Shown here: one piece after another, positions 1 through 8,793 of the stretch | Layout: every line of letters begins with the position of its first letter | How positions within the stretch are numbered: position 1 is the first letter of the stretch | Assembly: GCA_017621205.1 (NCBI GenBank) | Contig: JAGATQ010000051.1 | Location: forward strand, 90,065 to 154,064 | Direction: 5' to 3' | Origin: Lachnospira sp. | GTDB taxonomy: Bacteria > Bacillota > Clostridia > Lachnospirales > Lachnospiraceae | Length of the DNA: 64,000 bases | Made by a program: the position numbers and the translations under genes | The notes under the pieces: model-generated | Told to the model about the DNA's origin: nothing | What the model saw: only the letters and a program-made list of their open reading frames with translations | The model's database searches: none

Positions 1-424
1 GTGCATCTGGAAAATATCCGATGCCATTCCTCTCTAATGTACACCCCTTCACCTCCATCAAAAAGCGTTCTTCTCCCCGTTCCATATAAAAATCCAGTCT
101 GGAATCACCATACGTATATTCCGGCTTGACAAGGGTGTAATCCTTAGTAAGAAGCCATTCCTTCACCACCTTATTCGGTGCCTGGGAATCAATATTTACC
201 AAGCCCAGACCTTCCTTATATACCCCAATCAAATCATGCTTCGTCTTACGGTTTTTATTATCCGACATCTCCAGAATAACCTCTGCCCCCGGCAATAGCA
301 ATTCCTTTAACCTGCCAGTATTCTTTACATGCACGGTTTCAAGGACATTCCCCACATAAACCTGGGCAATGAATCGGTTCGCCCGGTCATGGAAATGGCC
401 GGTAATCACTTTGTTATATTTCAT
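1..424 (-). CDS. sfsA: SfsA, sugar fermentation stimulation protein / DNA-binding nuclease-like (partial)
   Basis: The first 141 codons of a minus-strand gene that runs off the left edge. The translation begins MKYNKVITGHFHDRANRFIA and continues with VHVKNTGRLKELLLPGAEV, the characteristic N-terminal block of the SfsA family (OB-fold-like N-terminal part followed by a PD-(D/E)XK-like nuclease part). The segment DSRLDFYMERGEERFLMEVK near the left edge fits the nuclease core. Family members bind DNA and were named for an effect on sugar fermentation in E. coli; the cellular role here is unknown. The start ATG (422-424) is preceded on the minus strand by a GGAAGA-like site. Confidence 0.9.
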   Translation of the reverse strand, partial: MKYNKVITGHFHDRANRFIAQVYVGNVLETVHVKNTGRLKELLLPGAEVILEMSDNKNRKTKHDLIGVYKEGLGLVNIDSQAPNKVVKEWLLTKDYTLVKPEYTYGDSRLDFYMERGEERFLMEVKGCTLERNGIGYFPDA

Positions 425-588
425 TCTTCCTCCATACTGATTGTAGTGTTCAGTTGATATTTCTTTTATCGTCGCTGTCATGGCAGGTGTGATTAGCCAT
501 CTTGTCTGCAAATGGTTAGACAGAAAAGACAACAAGGACAACAACTAGCCTGGTGGGTGCTTTGCCACTATAAAAAGAAAAGAAGAGT

Positions 589-618
589 CCCCGAATTGTA
601 CGGCAATACAATTCGGGG
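589..618 (-). terminator. Rho-independent terminator of the RHH/SPFH transcript
   Basis: A perfect 12-bp stem (589-600 with 607-618) around a 6-nt loop. Read on the minus strand it is followed by a pyrimidine/T-rich stretch (complement of 571-586). It lies downstream of the minus-strand RHH gene and before sfsA, so it most likely ends that transcript. The rest of 425-749 holds no convincing gene. Confidence 0.75.
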
Positions 619-749
619 ATTCATTCCTTCGTCCACATGGACTTATCGTTTCTTTTAGCCTACTGGCATTATAGCATATGCAGATTTTGATTGCAATATA
701 CAAATCTCTTAAGTTTCCGCAGTCTTATGCACAATTTTCAAAATATATA

Positions 750-1007
750 TTACAATCCCTTATGCTTCCTAACCGCAGCCGCCAGCAAATACTCTATCTG
801 GCTGTTAATGGAGCGAAAATCTTCCTCCGCCCACACTGCCAAATCGTTCCAAAGTGAAGGAGCCAGACGAAGCAGAACCTGCTTTTTGCTTTTCTCCTTC
901 TCCTTCAGCTTCTTCTCCCTAGCCTTAATCTCCGCTTCCTGCTCCTCAAGGCGTTTTTGCCGCTCCTTTAACTCTTTCTCCTTCTCATCAAGGTTCTTCT
1001 CGTCCAT
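750..1007 (-). CDS. Small Arc/MetJ-like ribbon-helix-helix DNA-binding protein
   Basis: An 85-aa protein. Residues 1-40 are a charged, Lys/Glu-rich helix that probably forms a coiled coil. Residues 41-85 (KKQVLLRLAPSLWNDLAVWA, then EDFRSINSQIEYLL) match the short Arc-type ribbon-helix-helix fold, with a beta strand at KKQVLLRL and two helices. Such proteins bind DNA as dimers of dimers. The start is supported by GGTGGTGGAG just upstream. It lies downstream of the SPFH gene on the same strand, separated by a palindromic repeat, and is followed by a terminator. The regulated target is not known; the neighbouring SPFH gene is a natural guess. Confidence 0.75.
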   Translation of the reverse strand: MDEKNLDEKEKELKERQKRLEEQEAEIKAREKKLKEKEKSKKQVLLRLAPSLWNDLAVWAEEDFRSINSQIEYLLAAAVRKHKGL

Positions 1008-1037
1008 GCTCCACCACCTTGTTTATTATTACTAGAT

Positions 1038-1178
1038 ATTTGCGAAACTCACAGCCGTTAGGTAGATAGTCATAATGCTATGTAAATGAGTGCCTTTGTA
1101 CCTTGCGTAGCAAGGGCAACGAAACGAATTTACATAGTATTATGACTATCGTATCAGTAACATAACATTTCGCAAACA
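1038..1178. repeat. MITE-like palindromic element, copy G1
   Basis: About 140 bp, bounded by TTTGCGAAA and TTTCGCAAA. Inside are a 22-bp near-perfect stem (ATAGTCATAAT..., with one G-T wobble) and a small central hairpin CTTGC-GTA-GCAAG. The same layout recurs near 27.75 and 30.7 kb. It sits between the SPFH gene and the RHH gene. The flanks carry only a degenerate direct repeat. Confidence 0.75.
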
Positions 1179-1219
1179 TCTATATTAATTACAAATTGCT
1201 ATACTAGTGTACTGTATCA

Positions 1220-2242
1220 TTAATATATCGTTCCACTGTTCACCACAGGCTGCGCACCCTTATCACCGCAGAGTACGACAAGCAGATTACTGACCATGGC
1301 TGCCTTACGCTCCTCATCAAGTACAACAATCTCATCCTCACTAAGCTTGTCAATCGCCTGCTGTACCATACCAACAGCACCCTCGACAATCTTCTTACGG
1401 GCTGAAATAACTGCCGCCGCCTGCTGCTTTTGCAGCATTGCTGCCGCAATTTCCTCTGCATAGGACAAATGGGTAATCCGCACATCCTCTACCTCGATTC
1501 CTGCCACCATAACCTTTTGCTGCAGCTCCAGCTTCATGCTCTCTGCAATTTCTTGTGAACTGCCACGAAGCGTCTTCTCATTGCTTTCCTCGTTCTCCTC
1601 TTCCTCTAACAAATCGTATGGATACAGACGGGTAATTTTACGAACCGTCGAATCACACTGTGTAGATAAAAAAGTAGCATAATCATCCACGTTAAAGACC
1701 GCCTTTGTCGGGTCAGTTACCTTCCAGATAACCACTGTACCAATAATAATCGGATTACCAAGTGCATCATTAACCTTCTGAATCGCATTATTCAAGGTCT
1801 GCGTTTTTAAAGAAATCTTCTTTTTGAGGTTTGCTGTTGCCGTTTCATTATTGCTGTTTCCCTTATCTGAAAAAAGAGCGTTCGTCATCGCTAAAATATC
1901 CGTCTTCTGTGGTGTTACAGCCGAACAAAAAGGATTTACAAAATAAAATCCCGGTGCTTTAATCGTCCCATAATATGTACCAAATAACGTTAGTACCAAT
2001 GCTTCCTTCGGATTCAGTACCTTAAATCCACTACAAAGTACACTGAAAAATATAATTCCTAAAATGGAGACAATAATCAGGCTCACACCAGCAGCCATAA
2101 TATCCATCTCACAGAAAACACAACCCGCAATAATTCCAAGCACACAAAGCACAAAACCCAAAAGAACCAGGAACAGCATCGAAAATCCCCTTACCTTTGT
2201 AATCTCCCTCTCCTCTAGCATCATCTTCTTTTCCTCACTCAT
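1220..2242 (-). CDS. SPFH/Band-7 domain membrane protein
   Basis: A 340-aa protein with two N-terminal membrane helices (about residues 20-45 and 50-72). An SPFH/prohibitin domain follows: [26 protein letters not shown], then [22 protein letters not shown], then a long helical stretch with [24 protein letters not shown] proteins oligomerise on membranes and organise microdomains or regulate proteases; the substrate is unknown here. The start ATG is preceded by AGGAGG. The gene is probably co-transcribed with the downstream RHH protein. It is a normal-length SPFH protein with no frameshift. Confidence 0.9.
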   Translation of the reverse strand: MSEEKKMMLEEREITKVRGFSMLFLVLLGFVLCVLGIIAGCVFCEMDIMAAGVSLIIVSILGIIFFSVLCSGFKVLNPKEALVLTLFGTYYGTIKAPGFYFVNPFCSAVTPQKTDILAMTNALFSDKGNSNNETATANLKKKISLKTQTLNNAIQKVNDALGNPIIIGTVVIWKVTDPTKAVFNVDDYATFLSTQCDSTVRKITRLYPYDLLEEEENEESNEKTLRGSSQEIAESMKLELQQKVMVAGIEVEDVRITHLSYAEEIAAAMLQKQQAAAVISARKKIVEGAVGMVQQAIDKLSEDEIVVLDEERKAAMVSNLLVVLCGDKGAQPVVNSGTIY

Positions 2243-2371
2243 AAGCTCCTCCTATCCATGCCCTGTTACAGAACCATTGTCTGTACAAAGGCATTGTTGT
2301 GATATCATTTTGATATCATTATAATATAATATTGGAGTTGGATTGTCAAGAAAGAAATTTGTAATATATAT

Positions 2372-2610
2372 GGCCTGAAAGGGGAACACGCTATATTATT
2401 TGTTCCGTTGTACGAGAATAAGTATTTCTAAGATATTTCCATAAAGATGAATTGTACTGACGCAACCAACGCACATTCGCCATCCATGGCTCAGAGTGCG
2501 TCTTTTCGGGACATCCTGTCCCAAAATTGCTGGCTATCAGATGGAAATATCAAGAAATACTAATTCTCTACCAAAGTCACAAATAATATAGCGTGTTCCC
2601 CTTTCATGCC
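2372..2610 (-). repeat. 235-bp structured palindrome, copy A (left half of inverted pair A-B)
   Basis: A 239-bp unit that folds as one long hairpin. The outer stem is about 27 bp perfect plus GGC/GCC ends (2372-2403 with 2578-2610). Inside is a second stem of about 26 bp (AGAATAAGTATTTCT side with AGAAATACTAATTCT side). At the tip are two hairpins, one GGGAC/GTCCC and one GACGCAC/GTGCGTT enclosing CCATGGATGG. Core sequences are shared with copies B-F but the outer stem sequence is unique to this copy. Confidence 0.85.
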
Positions 2611-2781
2611 GCCAAGGTTACAGACAAGCCATTTTAAACAAACGGTATCTAGCGAACTTTCCTGATATTGTTATAAAACGTCAACAAAACAATAATAATG
2701 TAACGTTAACCACTTCGGTTCGAAAAACATGAATGTCCATTTCAACTACTATTGCAAAAAGAAGCCATCTGCAACTTCAGT

Positions 2782-3015
2782 GGCATAAAAACGAAATGTG
2801 CTATGAATTTGTGACTTTGGGAGGGAATTAGTATTTCTTGATTTTCCCTTATGTTGCAGCAATTTCGGGACAAGGAGGTCCCGAAAAGACGTCACCGAGC
2901 CGGGATGGCGAGTTGGCGTCGGTTGCGTCACTCATCGCTTACAATATGGGAATATCCTAGAAATACTTATTCCCGTACAACGGAACAAATTCATAGTGCA
3001 TTTCGGTTTTATGCC
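2782..3015 (+). repeat. 235-bp structured palindrome, copy B (right half of inverted pair A-B)
   Basis: A 234-bp unit inverted relative to copy A, separated from it by 171 bp. The outer stem of about 31 bp contains one A-G mismatch and two positions that pair only as G-U wobbles. The inner parts are GGGAATTAGTATTTCTTGAT paired with its complement near 2950-2975, a TTTCGGGAC/GTCCCGAAA hairpin, and a GACGTCA/TTGGCGTC hairpin around GAGCCGGGATGGCGA. It lies just downstream of the glycerol-1-phosphate dehydrogenase-like gene. Confidence 0.85.
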
Positions 3016-3050
3016 GTTCGAATCTATATAATCTTCTTTTTACTACACTC

Positions 3051-4109
3051 TCACACCAACACCCTCTTCAACTGCTCATCCTCATGAAGCAGCCTCTTCG
3101 CTTCCTGCCGATATTCCTCCTCATGCAGATAGGTGTGGCGGTGCGGCTTTATCTCTGGTGCCATGTCAATAGCCGTTTCAAAATCTAATCGTTTCATTTT
3201 CAGTGTTTTTACATAATCCCAGAAGCCTGTCTCGGTAAACACCGTATTTATCCGGACAAAACGGTGGTTTTGTACCTTTGCCATCAGATAAGTAGCAATT
3301 CCTACCTGAATTCCATGCAGCTCCGGCGGTTCTAAAAATTTATCCAGTGCATGGGAAATCAGATGCTCACTTCCACTAACCGGAACACTGCTCCCCGCCA
3401 GCTCATTTGCAATCCCACTCATCGCCAGAGAATCTACCAGCTCCTTTAAAAACAAGTCATCCTTAATACTTTTAAAGGGAGTACGCACAAAGCTGTTTAC
3501 CGCTTTCTTAGCAATCATCATAGCGAAGTCATCCACGACACCAACCCCATGCTGCTGTTCATAAAGCCAATCATAAAGGGAGGTAATCTTAGACACCATA
3601 TCCCCAATGCCAGAATAGATAAATTTCTCCGGTGCACTCTTAATCACATCGGTGTCTACGATAATGCCATAAGCCATCTTAGCAGGGACACTCGTACGTT
3701 TACCCGACACCAGCATGGATGCCGAAGAGCTGGAAAACCCATCACTGGAGGTAGAGGTTGGCACACTAATGAAGGGGAGCTTTCTCAAAAACGCTGCATA
3801 TTTTGCCGCATCAATCACCTTGCCGCCACCAATACCAACCACAGCCTCCGTCCGGTTGTCCATAGAAAAGGCAAGCTCTACTACGTCCTCCATGTTAATG
3901 CTGTCAAGTTCCCGATATGAAAGGACATTTACACCTGCTTTATGCAGAGAATCCATAACCTGACTGCCAAACAGCTCAATTAAATCATTGCCAAAGAATA
4001 ATACTACATCATCAATCTGCTTCTCCATCAGGATAGTTCCTATATTGTTAAGCATTCCACTTCCCACCTTAAGTACGGTAGGTATTGTAACAGACTGTCT
4101 ATGATTCAT
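3051..4109 (-). CDS. sn-Glycerol-1-phosphate dehydrogenase-like (AraM/EgsA family) oxidoreductase
   Basis: A 352-aa NAD(P)-linked metal-dependent dehydrogenase of the glycerol-1-phosphate/iron-alcohol dehydrogenase superfamily. Visible motifs are VVGIGGGKVIDAAKYAA (dinucleotide binding), PTSTSSDGFSSSSASM, MAYGIIVDTDVIKSAP, the metal-site aspartate in SGIGDMVSKI, and the histidines of SGSEHLISHALD and ELHGIQVGIAT. AraM-type enzymes reduce dihydroxyacetone phosphate to glycerol-1-phosphate in Bacillus; the exact substrate here is inferred from family only. A strong AGGAGGT precedes the ATG. The upstream neighbour on the same strand is the chorismate mutase-like gene, about 54 bp away, so they may share a transcript. 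Confidence 0.85.
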   Translation of the reverse strand: MNHRQSVTIPTVLKVGSGMLNNIGTILMEKQIDDVVLFFGNDLIELFGSQVMDSLHKAGVNVLSYRELDSINMEDVVELAFSMDNRTEAVVGIGGGKVIDAAKYAAFLRKLPFISVPTSTSSDGFSSSSASMLVSGKRTSVPAKMAYGIIVDTDVIKSAPEKFIYSGIGDMVSKITSLYDWLYEQQHGVGVVDDFAMMIAKKAVNSFVRTPFKSIKDDLFLKELVDSLAMSGIANELAGSSVPVSGSEHLISHALDKFLEPPELHGIQVGIATYLMAKVQNHRFVRINTVFTETGFWDYVKTLKMKRLDFETAIDMAPEIKPHRHTYLHEEEYRQEAKRLLHEDEQLKRVLV

Positions 4110-4163
4110 AAATCTACCTCCTACTACACAATGTTTAAATACATAAAAAGTAATTTAATAACC

Positions 4164-5024
4164 CTAAAAATCCCCTTCACACATATAGCTTCCAAGAATC
4201 TGAAAATGCTCCGTCTCATTCATCATCTGGAAAATCAGAGCCTGCATTTCTTTCTCCAAAAAATTGCCAGAGAGTTCTACATAAAATTCATAGTTCCAGT
4301 CCGCCTCCTGATTAGGCTTAGAGTGAATCTCGGTTAAATTCACATTGTAATCCGAAATCATGGAAAGAATGCTTGCCAGAGCACCACTTTTATTTTTGCA
4401 CACAAACATAACTTTCATGCGATTGTGGTCTGGTGTTACAACAAGCCTTTTAGTAAATAAAACCACTTTTTTTCGCACGCCACTGTCAGTTACAATCTGG
4501 CACTGGTTAATATAGAGCTTTTTTCTTACAAGCATGCTATGAATCTCATCTGCTGCCTGTACACTGACATCCTCCAAAATACCGATTCCAGCCTCCACCT
4601 TATCCTGTTCAATAAGTTCTCCTACCTCATCAAAGCTGTCTACTGTCATCACTTTATCCTTAGATACCATATTGCAGATATAAAGCTCTGGCTTAACCAT
4701 AGCAACGCTGTCTACCGCACTCTCTGCTGTTTCATACTCTATACCAAGACAATCTCTAAGCTCTAACGTTCTGCCATACTGGTACTTCCGGCTGATTTCC
4801 ATAATGCGTTTGATGAGAGCAATATACTCCTTTTTTATATCGTCCCCCACATCCTTGGTAAGCTTGTCAATAATTGCCAGTTCCCGGTCTGGTTTAAATA
4901 TATCATCCCCAGTCTCTGCCTTGACTTGTGCCACATTATCCGCCAGCTCCATCCGTTCCTGAAATAGTTTTTTAATTTCCTTGTCTACACGGTCAATGTT
5001 GGTTCTTACTTCTTCTAATGTCAT
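4164..5024 (-). CDS. Chorismate mutase (AroQ) with shortened prephenate-dehydratase-like part and ACT domain
   Basis: A 286-aa protein. Residues 1-90 form an AroQ-type chorismate mutase (LEEVRTNIDRVDKEIKKLFQERMEL, KPDRE). The C-terminal 80 residues are an ACT domain as in P-proteins (FVCKNKSGALASILSMISDY, then IHSKPNQEADWNYEFYVEL), suggesting feedback control by an aromatic amino acid. The middle (about 90-200) is much shorter than a true prephenate dehydratase domain. The catalytic TRF motif appears as TKR (FTKRLVV), so dehydratase activity is doubtful. A bifunctional P-protein is usually near 375 aa. AGGAGG lies just before the ATG. Confidence 0.8.
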   Translation of the reverse strand: MTLEEVRTNIDRVDKEIKKLFQERMELADNVAQVKAETGDDIFKPDRELAIIDKLTKDVGDDIKKEYIALIKRIMEISRKYQYGRTLELRDCLGIEYETAESAVDSVAMVKPELYICNMVSKDKVMTVDSFDEVGELIEQDKVEAGIGILEDVSVQAADEIHSMLVRKKLYINQCQIVTDSGVRKKVVLFTKRLVVTPDHNRMKVMFVCKNKSGALASILSMISDYNVNLTEIHSKPNQEADWNYEFYVELSGNFLEKEMQALIFQMMNETEHFQILGSYMCEGDF

Positions 5025-5118
5025 GTTGGTTCCTCCTGTTTTTTAGTTTTATTTGGGCTTTTTGCTTAGAAATTGTTTGGTGTTAGTATGGAAAAGTCAT
5101 AGTTTTATTTCTCTCACG

Positions 5119-5228
5119 CATGGAACAAAGATATACTATAAATTAGCTCCGTTGTGCGGGAATAAGTATTTCTAAGATATTCCCATATAAGGTGGTTGGT
5201 GTTGACGCAACCAACTCTACATTTCCAG
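5119..5228 (-). repeat. 235-bp structured palindrome, copy C (truncated left half of pair C-D)
   Basis: Only about the first 110 bp of a unit are recognisable: CTCCGTTGTGCGGGAATAAG, TATTTCTAAGATATTCCCAT and GACGCAACCAAC, as in copies A and E. The tip and the right arm are lost. It is followed after about 174 bp by copy D in the opposite orientation, the same spacing as in pairs A-B and E-F. Confidence 0.7.
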
Positions 5229-5402
5229 ACACCTGAAAAGGGCTTTATAATAGATACATACTTATTCTAATAATATGTTTACCTAAACTACACGATTAAT
5301 TTTACCTTATCAAAGAAGAAATCTCAACGTCTATTACCAAAAACTGGAATAATTACTTAAACTGCTTTCGGCACAAAAGAGAATTGTTGTAATTTCGGGC
5401 GG

Positions 5403-5641
5403 CGGTATGGAAGCGGAGCATGCTATAGATTTGTGACTTTGGCAGGGAATTAGCATTTCTTGATATTTCCACCTAGTACCTAGCAATTTCGGGACTGGAT
5501 GTCCCGAAAAGACGCTGTTTGAGCCATGGATGGCGAATCAGCGTCGATTGCGGCAACCAAGACTTACTTCACGGAAATATCATAGAAATCCTTATTCCCG
5601 AACAACGGAACAAATCCATAGCATGCTCCGTTTTCATACCG
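5403..5641 (+). repeat. 235-bp structured palindrome, copy D (right half of pair C-D)
   Basis: A 239-bp complete unit. The outer stem (5403-5434 with 5610-5641) begins CGGTATGG and ends CATACCG. It contains G-U wobbles and one A-C mismatch but is otherwise continuous. The tip hairpins are TTTCGGGAC-TGGAT-GTCCCGAAA and GACGCTG/CAGCGTC enclosing GAGCCATGGATGGCGAAT. The pair C-D fills the 700-bp gap between the divergent chorismate mutase and PTS genes, so it also overlaps their upstream regions. Confidence 0.85.
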
Positions 5642-5728
5642 GTAAAAATACCAACAATCCACCGCATAACATTCCATTCCTTGGTTATGCTATTTTAAAT
5701 AAATGATGTAATTCAAGGAGGGAACTCT

Positions 5729-7933
5729 ATGAAGGATAAATTATTTGGAGTATTACAGCGTGTGGGACGCTCTTTTATGCTTCCCATTGCGATACTGCCT
5801 GTAGCCGGTCTGTTACTTGGCATCGGCAGCTCCTTAACCAATGAAACGACTCTTACTACCTACGGTCTGATGAATATACTCGGACCGGGTACTTTTTTCC
5901 ATGCCATTCTTCAGGTTATGAGTGACGCAGGAAATATTGTGTTTGCAAACCTGCCAATTATATTTGCCATTGGTGTTGCTATCGGTATGGCAAAACGGGA
6001 AAAGGAGGTTGCTGCTCTGTCTGCTGCCATCGCCTTTTTTATCATGCACGCTTCCATCGGTGCGTTAATTACAATTAACGGTGGAGCGGAGGCTATGCTT
6101 GAAGGTGCCGTTACCGATGTGTGTGGTATCTCTTCTTTGCAAATGGGTGTATTTGGCGGTATCATAGTTGGTCTTGGTGTTGCTGCTTTACACAACCGCT
6201 ATTATAAAATTGAACTGCCACAGGTGGTTTCCTTCTTTGGCGGCACCCGTTTTGTGCCGATTATATCTGCCCTTGTCTATACTGGTGTAGGAATTCTGAT
6301 GTTCTTCATCTGGCCCTTTATCCAGAAGGGAATCTACTCTGTAGGAAATGTGGTGCTGCAGTCCGGCTATGTGGGAACATGGGTATACGGATTTATGGAG
6401 CGTTTGCTGATTCCCTTCGGTCTGCATCATGTATTTTATCTTCCCTTCTGGCAGACAGCAGTCGGCGGTACCTACGAAGTCGGCGGTAAGATTATTGAAG
6501 GAGCACAAAATATTTTCTTTGCCCAATTGGCAGACCCAACCGTTACGGAATTTACCGTTTCTGCAACCCGTTTTATGTCCGGTAAATTCCCTCTTATGAT
6601 ATTTGGTCTTCCGGGAGCAGCACTTGCCATGTATAAAACTGCCCTTCCGAAAAAGCAAAAGGCTGCCGGTGGTTTACTGCTTTCCGCTGCCCTGACATCC
6701 ATGCTCACAGGTATTACTGAGCCCCTTGAATTCACCTTCCTGTTTGTAGCTCCGCTACTATATGGAATCCACTGTGTATTTGCGGGTCTTGCCTATATGC
6801 TGATGCATGTATGTAATGTCGGTGTCGGCATGACCTTCTCCGGCGGGTTGATTGATTTGTTCCTGTTTGGAATTTTACAGGGAAATGCCAAAACACACTG
6901 GTACTGGGTTGTAATTGTCGGAATTGGATATTTTATCGTTTACTATATTTTGTTCCATTTGCTGATTGTAAAGCTGAATCTGAAAACACCGGGGCGGGAT
7001 GACAACGAGGAAGTAAAGCTTTATAAACGCAGTGATGTAGATAATAAGAAAAATGATAATGGAAAAGACACCACTTCTGCACAGATTATCAAGGGCATGG
7101 GCGGCAGAGATAATTTATCCGATGTGGATTGCTGTGCCACAAGGCTCCGCTGCACTGTTAAAAATGCTGCCCTCGTCAGTGAAGAATTATTAAAAGCTAC
7201 AGGAGCTTCCGGTGTCATAAAAAAGGGCAATGGAATACAGATAATCTATGGACCCAAGGTATCGGTTATTAAATCCAATCTGGAGGATTATCTTGCCATG
7301 AATATCGAGGAAGTAGAGGAAGATGCCGAACATCCACAGAAACAGGAGCGAACTGCCAATACCAAAAAGCCGCAGAAACAAAAAGCAGCTTATGATACCA
7401 AAACCCCACCGGAGCAGAATACATCTGTCGATACTGGAAAAACACAGCCTGTAAAGCCTGCCTTTGAGGAAGCTATTACCATTCCCAGTCCTTTAACTGG
7501 AAAGGTTACCCCTCTAAGCCGTGTTCCCGATGAAGCCTTTGCAAACAAATTGATGGGAGATGGTATCGCTATCCTTCCGACAGAGGGTACGCTTTATGCA
7601 CCAGACGACGGAGAAATTCTATTTATCTTCGATACTATGCATGCCCTAGGCTTTAAGACAAAGGATGGTGTCTCCCTTATGTTCCATGTTGGTATCGATA
7701 CAGTAAAGCTTAACGGAAAGGGCTTTACTGTCCTGGTACAGAATGGACAAAAGGTAAAGAAGGGGACTGCCTTGATGACGATAGATTTAGATTATATAAA
7801 GCAGAATGCCCCCTCTATTATAACACCGATTCTGATTACAGAAGGAAACGAAGGAATGACGATAATTCCATGCAAAAAAGGCTCAATAAAGGCACTGGAG
7901 CCTTTGGTAAAGCTAGAGCCGGAGCATAATTGA
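5729..7933 (+). CDS. ptsG: PTS glucose-family transporter, EIICBA fusion
   Basis: A 734-aa sugar permease and phosphotransferase. Residues 1-420 are the membrane EIIC domain with GITEPLEF (328-335). Residues 447-525 are EIIB; the phospho-cysteine is C469 in DVDCCATRLRC, where the residue before it is Cys instead of the usual Asn. A Lys/Pro/Thr/Gln-rich linker spans 530-580. Residues 585-734 are EIIA with the paired histidines H638 (MHALG) and H653 (FHVGIDT). The enzyme takes up and phosphorylates a hexose, glucose-type by family, using HPr. Glucose versus N-acetylglucosamine or maltose specificity cannot be settled. The start has AAGGAGGG upstream. No antiterminator gene is adjacent; the region upstream is palindrome pair C-D. 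Confidence 0.92.
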   Translation: MKDKLFGVLQRVGRSFMLPIAILPVAGLLLGIGSSLTNETTLTTYGLMNILGPGTFFHAILQVMSDAGNIVFANLPIIFAIGVAIGMAKREKEVAALSAAIAFFIMHASIGALITINGGAEAMLEGAVTDVCGISSLQMGVFGGIIVGLGVAALHNRYYKIELPQVVSFFGGTRFVPIISALVYTGVGILMFFIWPFIQKGIYSVGNVVLQSGYVGTWVYGFMERLLIPFGLHHVFYLPFWQTAVGGTYEVGGKIIEGAQNIFFAQLADPTVTEFTVSATRFMSGKFPLMIFGLPGAALAMYKTALPKKQKAAGGLLLSAALTSMLTGITEPLEFTFLFVAPLLYGIHCVFAGLAYMLMHVCNVGVGMTFSGGLIDLFLFGILQGNAKTHWYWVVIVGIGYFIVYYILFHLLIVKLNLKTPGRDDNEEVKLYKRSDVDNKKNDNGKDTTSAQIIKGMGGRDNLSDVDCCATRLRCTVKNAALVSEELLKATGASGVIKKGNGIQIIYGPKVSVIKSNLEDYLAMNIEEVEEDAEHPQKQERTANTKKPQKQKAAYDTKTPPEQNTSVDTGKTQPVKPAFEEAITIPSPLTGKVTPLSRVPDEAFANKLMGDGIAILPTEGTLYAPDDGEILFIFDTMHALGFKTKDGVSLMFHVGIDTVKLNGKGFTVLVQNGQKVKKGTALMTIDLDYIKQNAPSIITPILITEGNEGMTIIPCKKGSIKALEPLVKLEPEHN

Positions 7934-7983
7934 TGGAAATATACCGGAAAGAATTGCTATATTGGAAGCTACTATAAGACAAG

Positions 7984-8793
7984 CTATTGCTGTTTATTTA
8001 GCGTTTCTATTTCGTGCAGCTGCTTTACCGTCACCTGCACCCATGCTGGCCGGAAGCCACTGGCAATGGCATTACGAATAGAGCCAAGATTGGACCATGC
8101 ACAACAGTAGAAGGGGACAATATCCCGTTTTAGAATCTCTGTTGCCAGTCTGGCAGTAAGTGCTGCCGCAATACCCTTCTTGCGATATTGCGGCAAAACA
8201 TCTATCCCGATTTGCCACATAGTCTCACAGTCTGCCGAAGCTCCCGCCAGCCCTATCAGCTTCCCGCCTTCGTATGCACCTACCGCAAGCACATCCAATT
8301 CCTTTCTCTTCTCACACAGGGCATTGCCCCATTCCTCCCTGTATAGTTCCTGAAAATCCTTGGGCAATAGCAGACGAATATCACAAGCCCCCTTTTTCTT
8401 CATTTTACGTTCCAATTTATCTGCCAGATTGTCCCCCATCAGCACATCGACATCAGGAAGGGAATATTCTGCCATAAAGCAAACATCGTATCCTAATGGA
8501 CGAATGCAGTTCATCAGATAATGTAAATTAGGTGTCTCAAAGCAATGCTCCACCGAAAACTGATGGATATATTCTGTCACAATTTCTTTCAACTCTTCTG
8601 AGACCGATGCAACAATACATGTCCCATAGGAGGTCAAATCACAGATAAAGGGAAGCTCTAAATAGCACCTGGCTTCTTCCTTTTTCTGGGAAATAACTAC
8701 CTTGTTTTTATCTGCCATAAAGTCCTGCCAGTCACAATTGCTGTCTATGGCAGATTGTTTCATGGCGGTTTGTAATAACTGGTTGTTATACAT
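7984..8793 (-). CDS. GNAT-family N-acetyltransferase
   Basis: A 269-aa protein whose C-terminal half carries the acetyl-CoA binding motif A of GNAT enzymes (MWQIGIDVLPQYRKKGIAAALTARLATEIL), followed by CCAWSNLGSIRNAIASGFRPAW. The N-terminal 120 residues are an unassigned domain, which makes it longer than minimal GNATs. Substrate unknown. It converges with the PTS gene, and GAAAAGGAGACAACA precedes the ATG. I see no clear terminator in the 50 bp between the two genes. Confidence 0.8.
   Translation of the reverse strand: MYNNQLLQTAMKQSAIDSNCDWQDFMADKNKVVISQKKEEARCYLELPFICDLTSYGTCIVASVSEELKEIVTEYIHQFSVEHCFETPNLHYLMNCIRPLGYDVCFMAEYSLPDVDVLMGDNLADKLERKMKKKGACDIRLLLPKDFQELYREEWGNALCEKRKELDVLAVGAYEGGKLIGLAGASADCETMWQIGIDVLPQYRKKGIAAALTARLATEILKRDIVPFYCCAWSNLGSIRNAIASGFRPAWVQVTVKQLHEIETLNKQQ

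Noticed and set aside
691..1035. A 114-codon plus-strand frame opposite the RHH gene
   Set aside because: Its Ser/Phe-rich translation is the mirror of the Lys/Glu-rich coiled coil on the other strand, and it has no ribosome site or family match.
2851..3087. Plus-strand frame of 78 codons across palindrome B
   Set aside because: It lies inside a repeat whose copies do not share this frame; conserved features are stems and loops, not codons.
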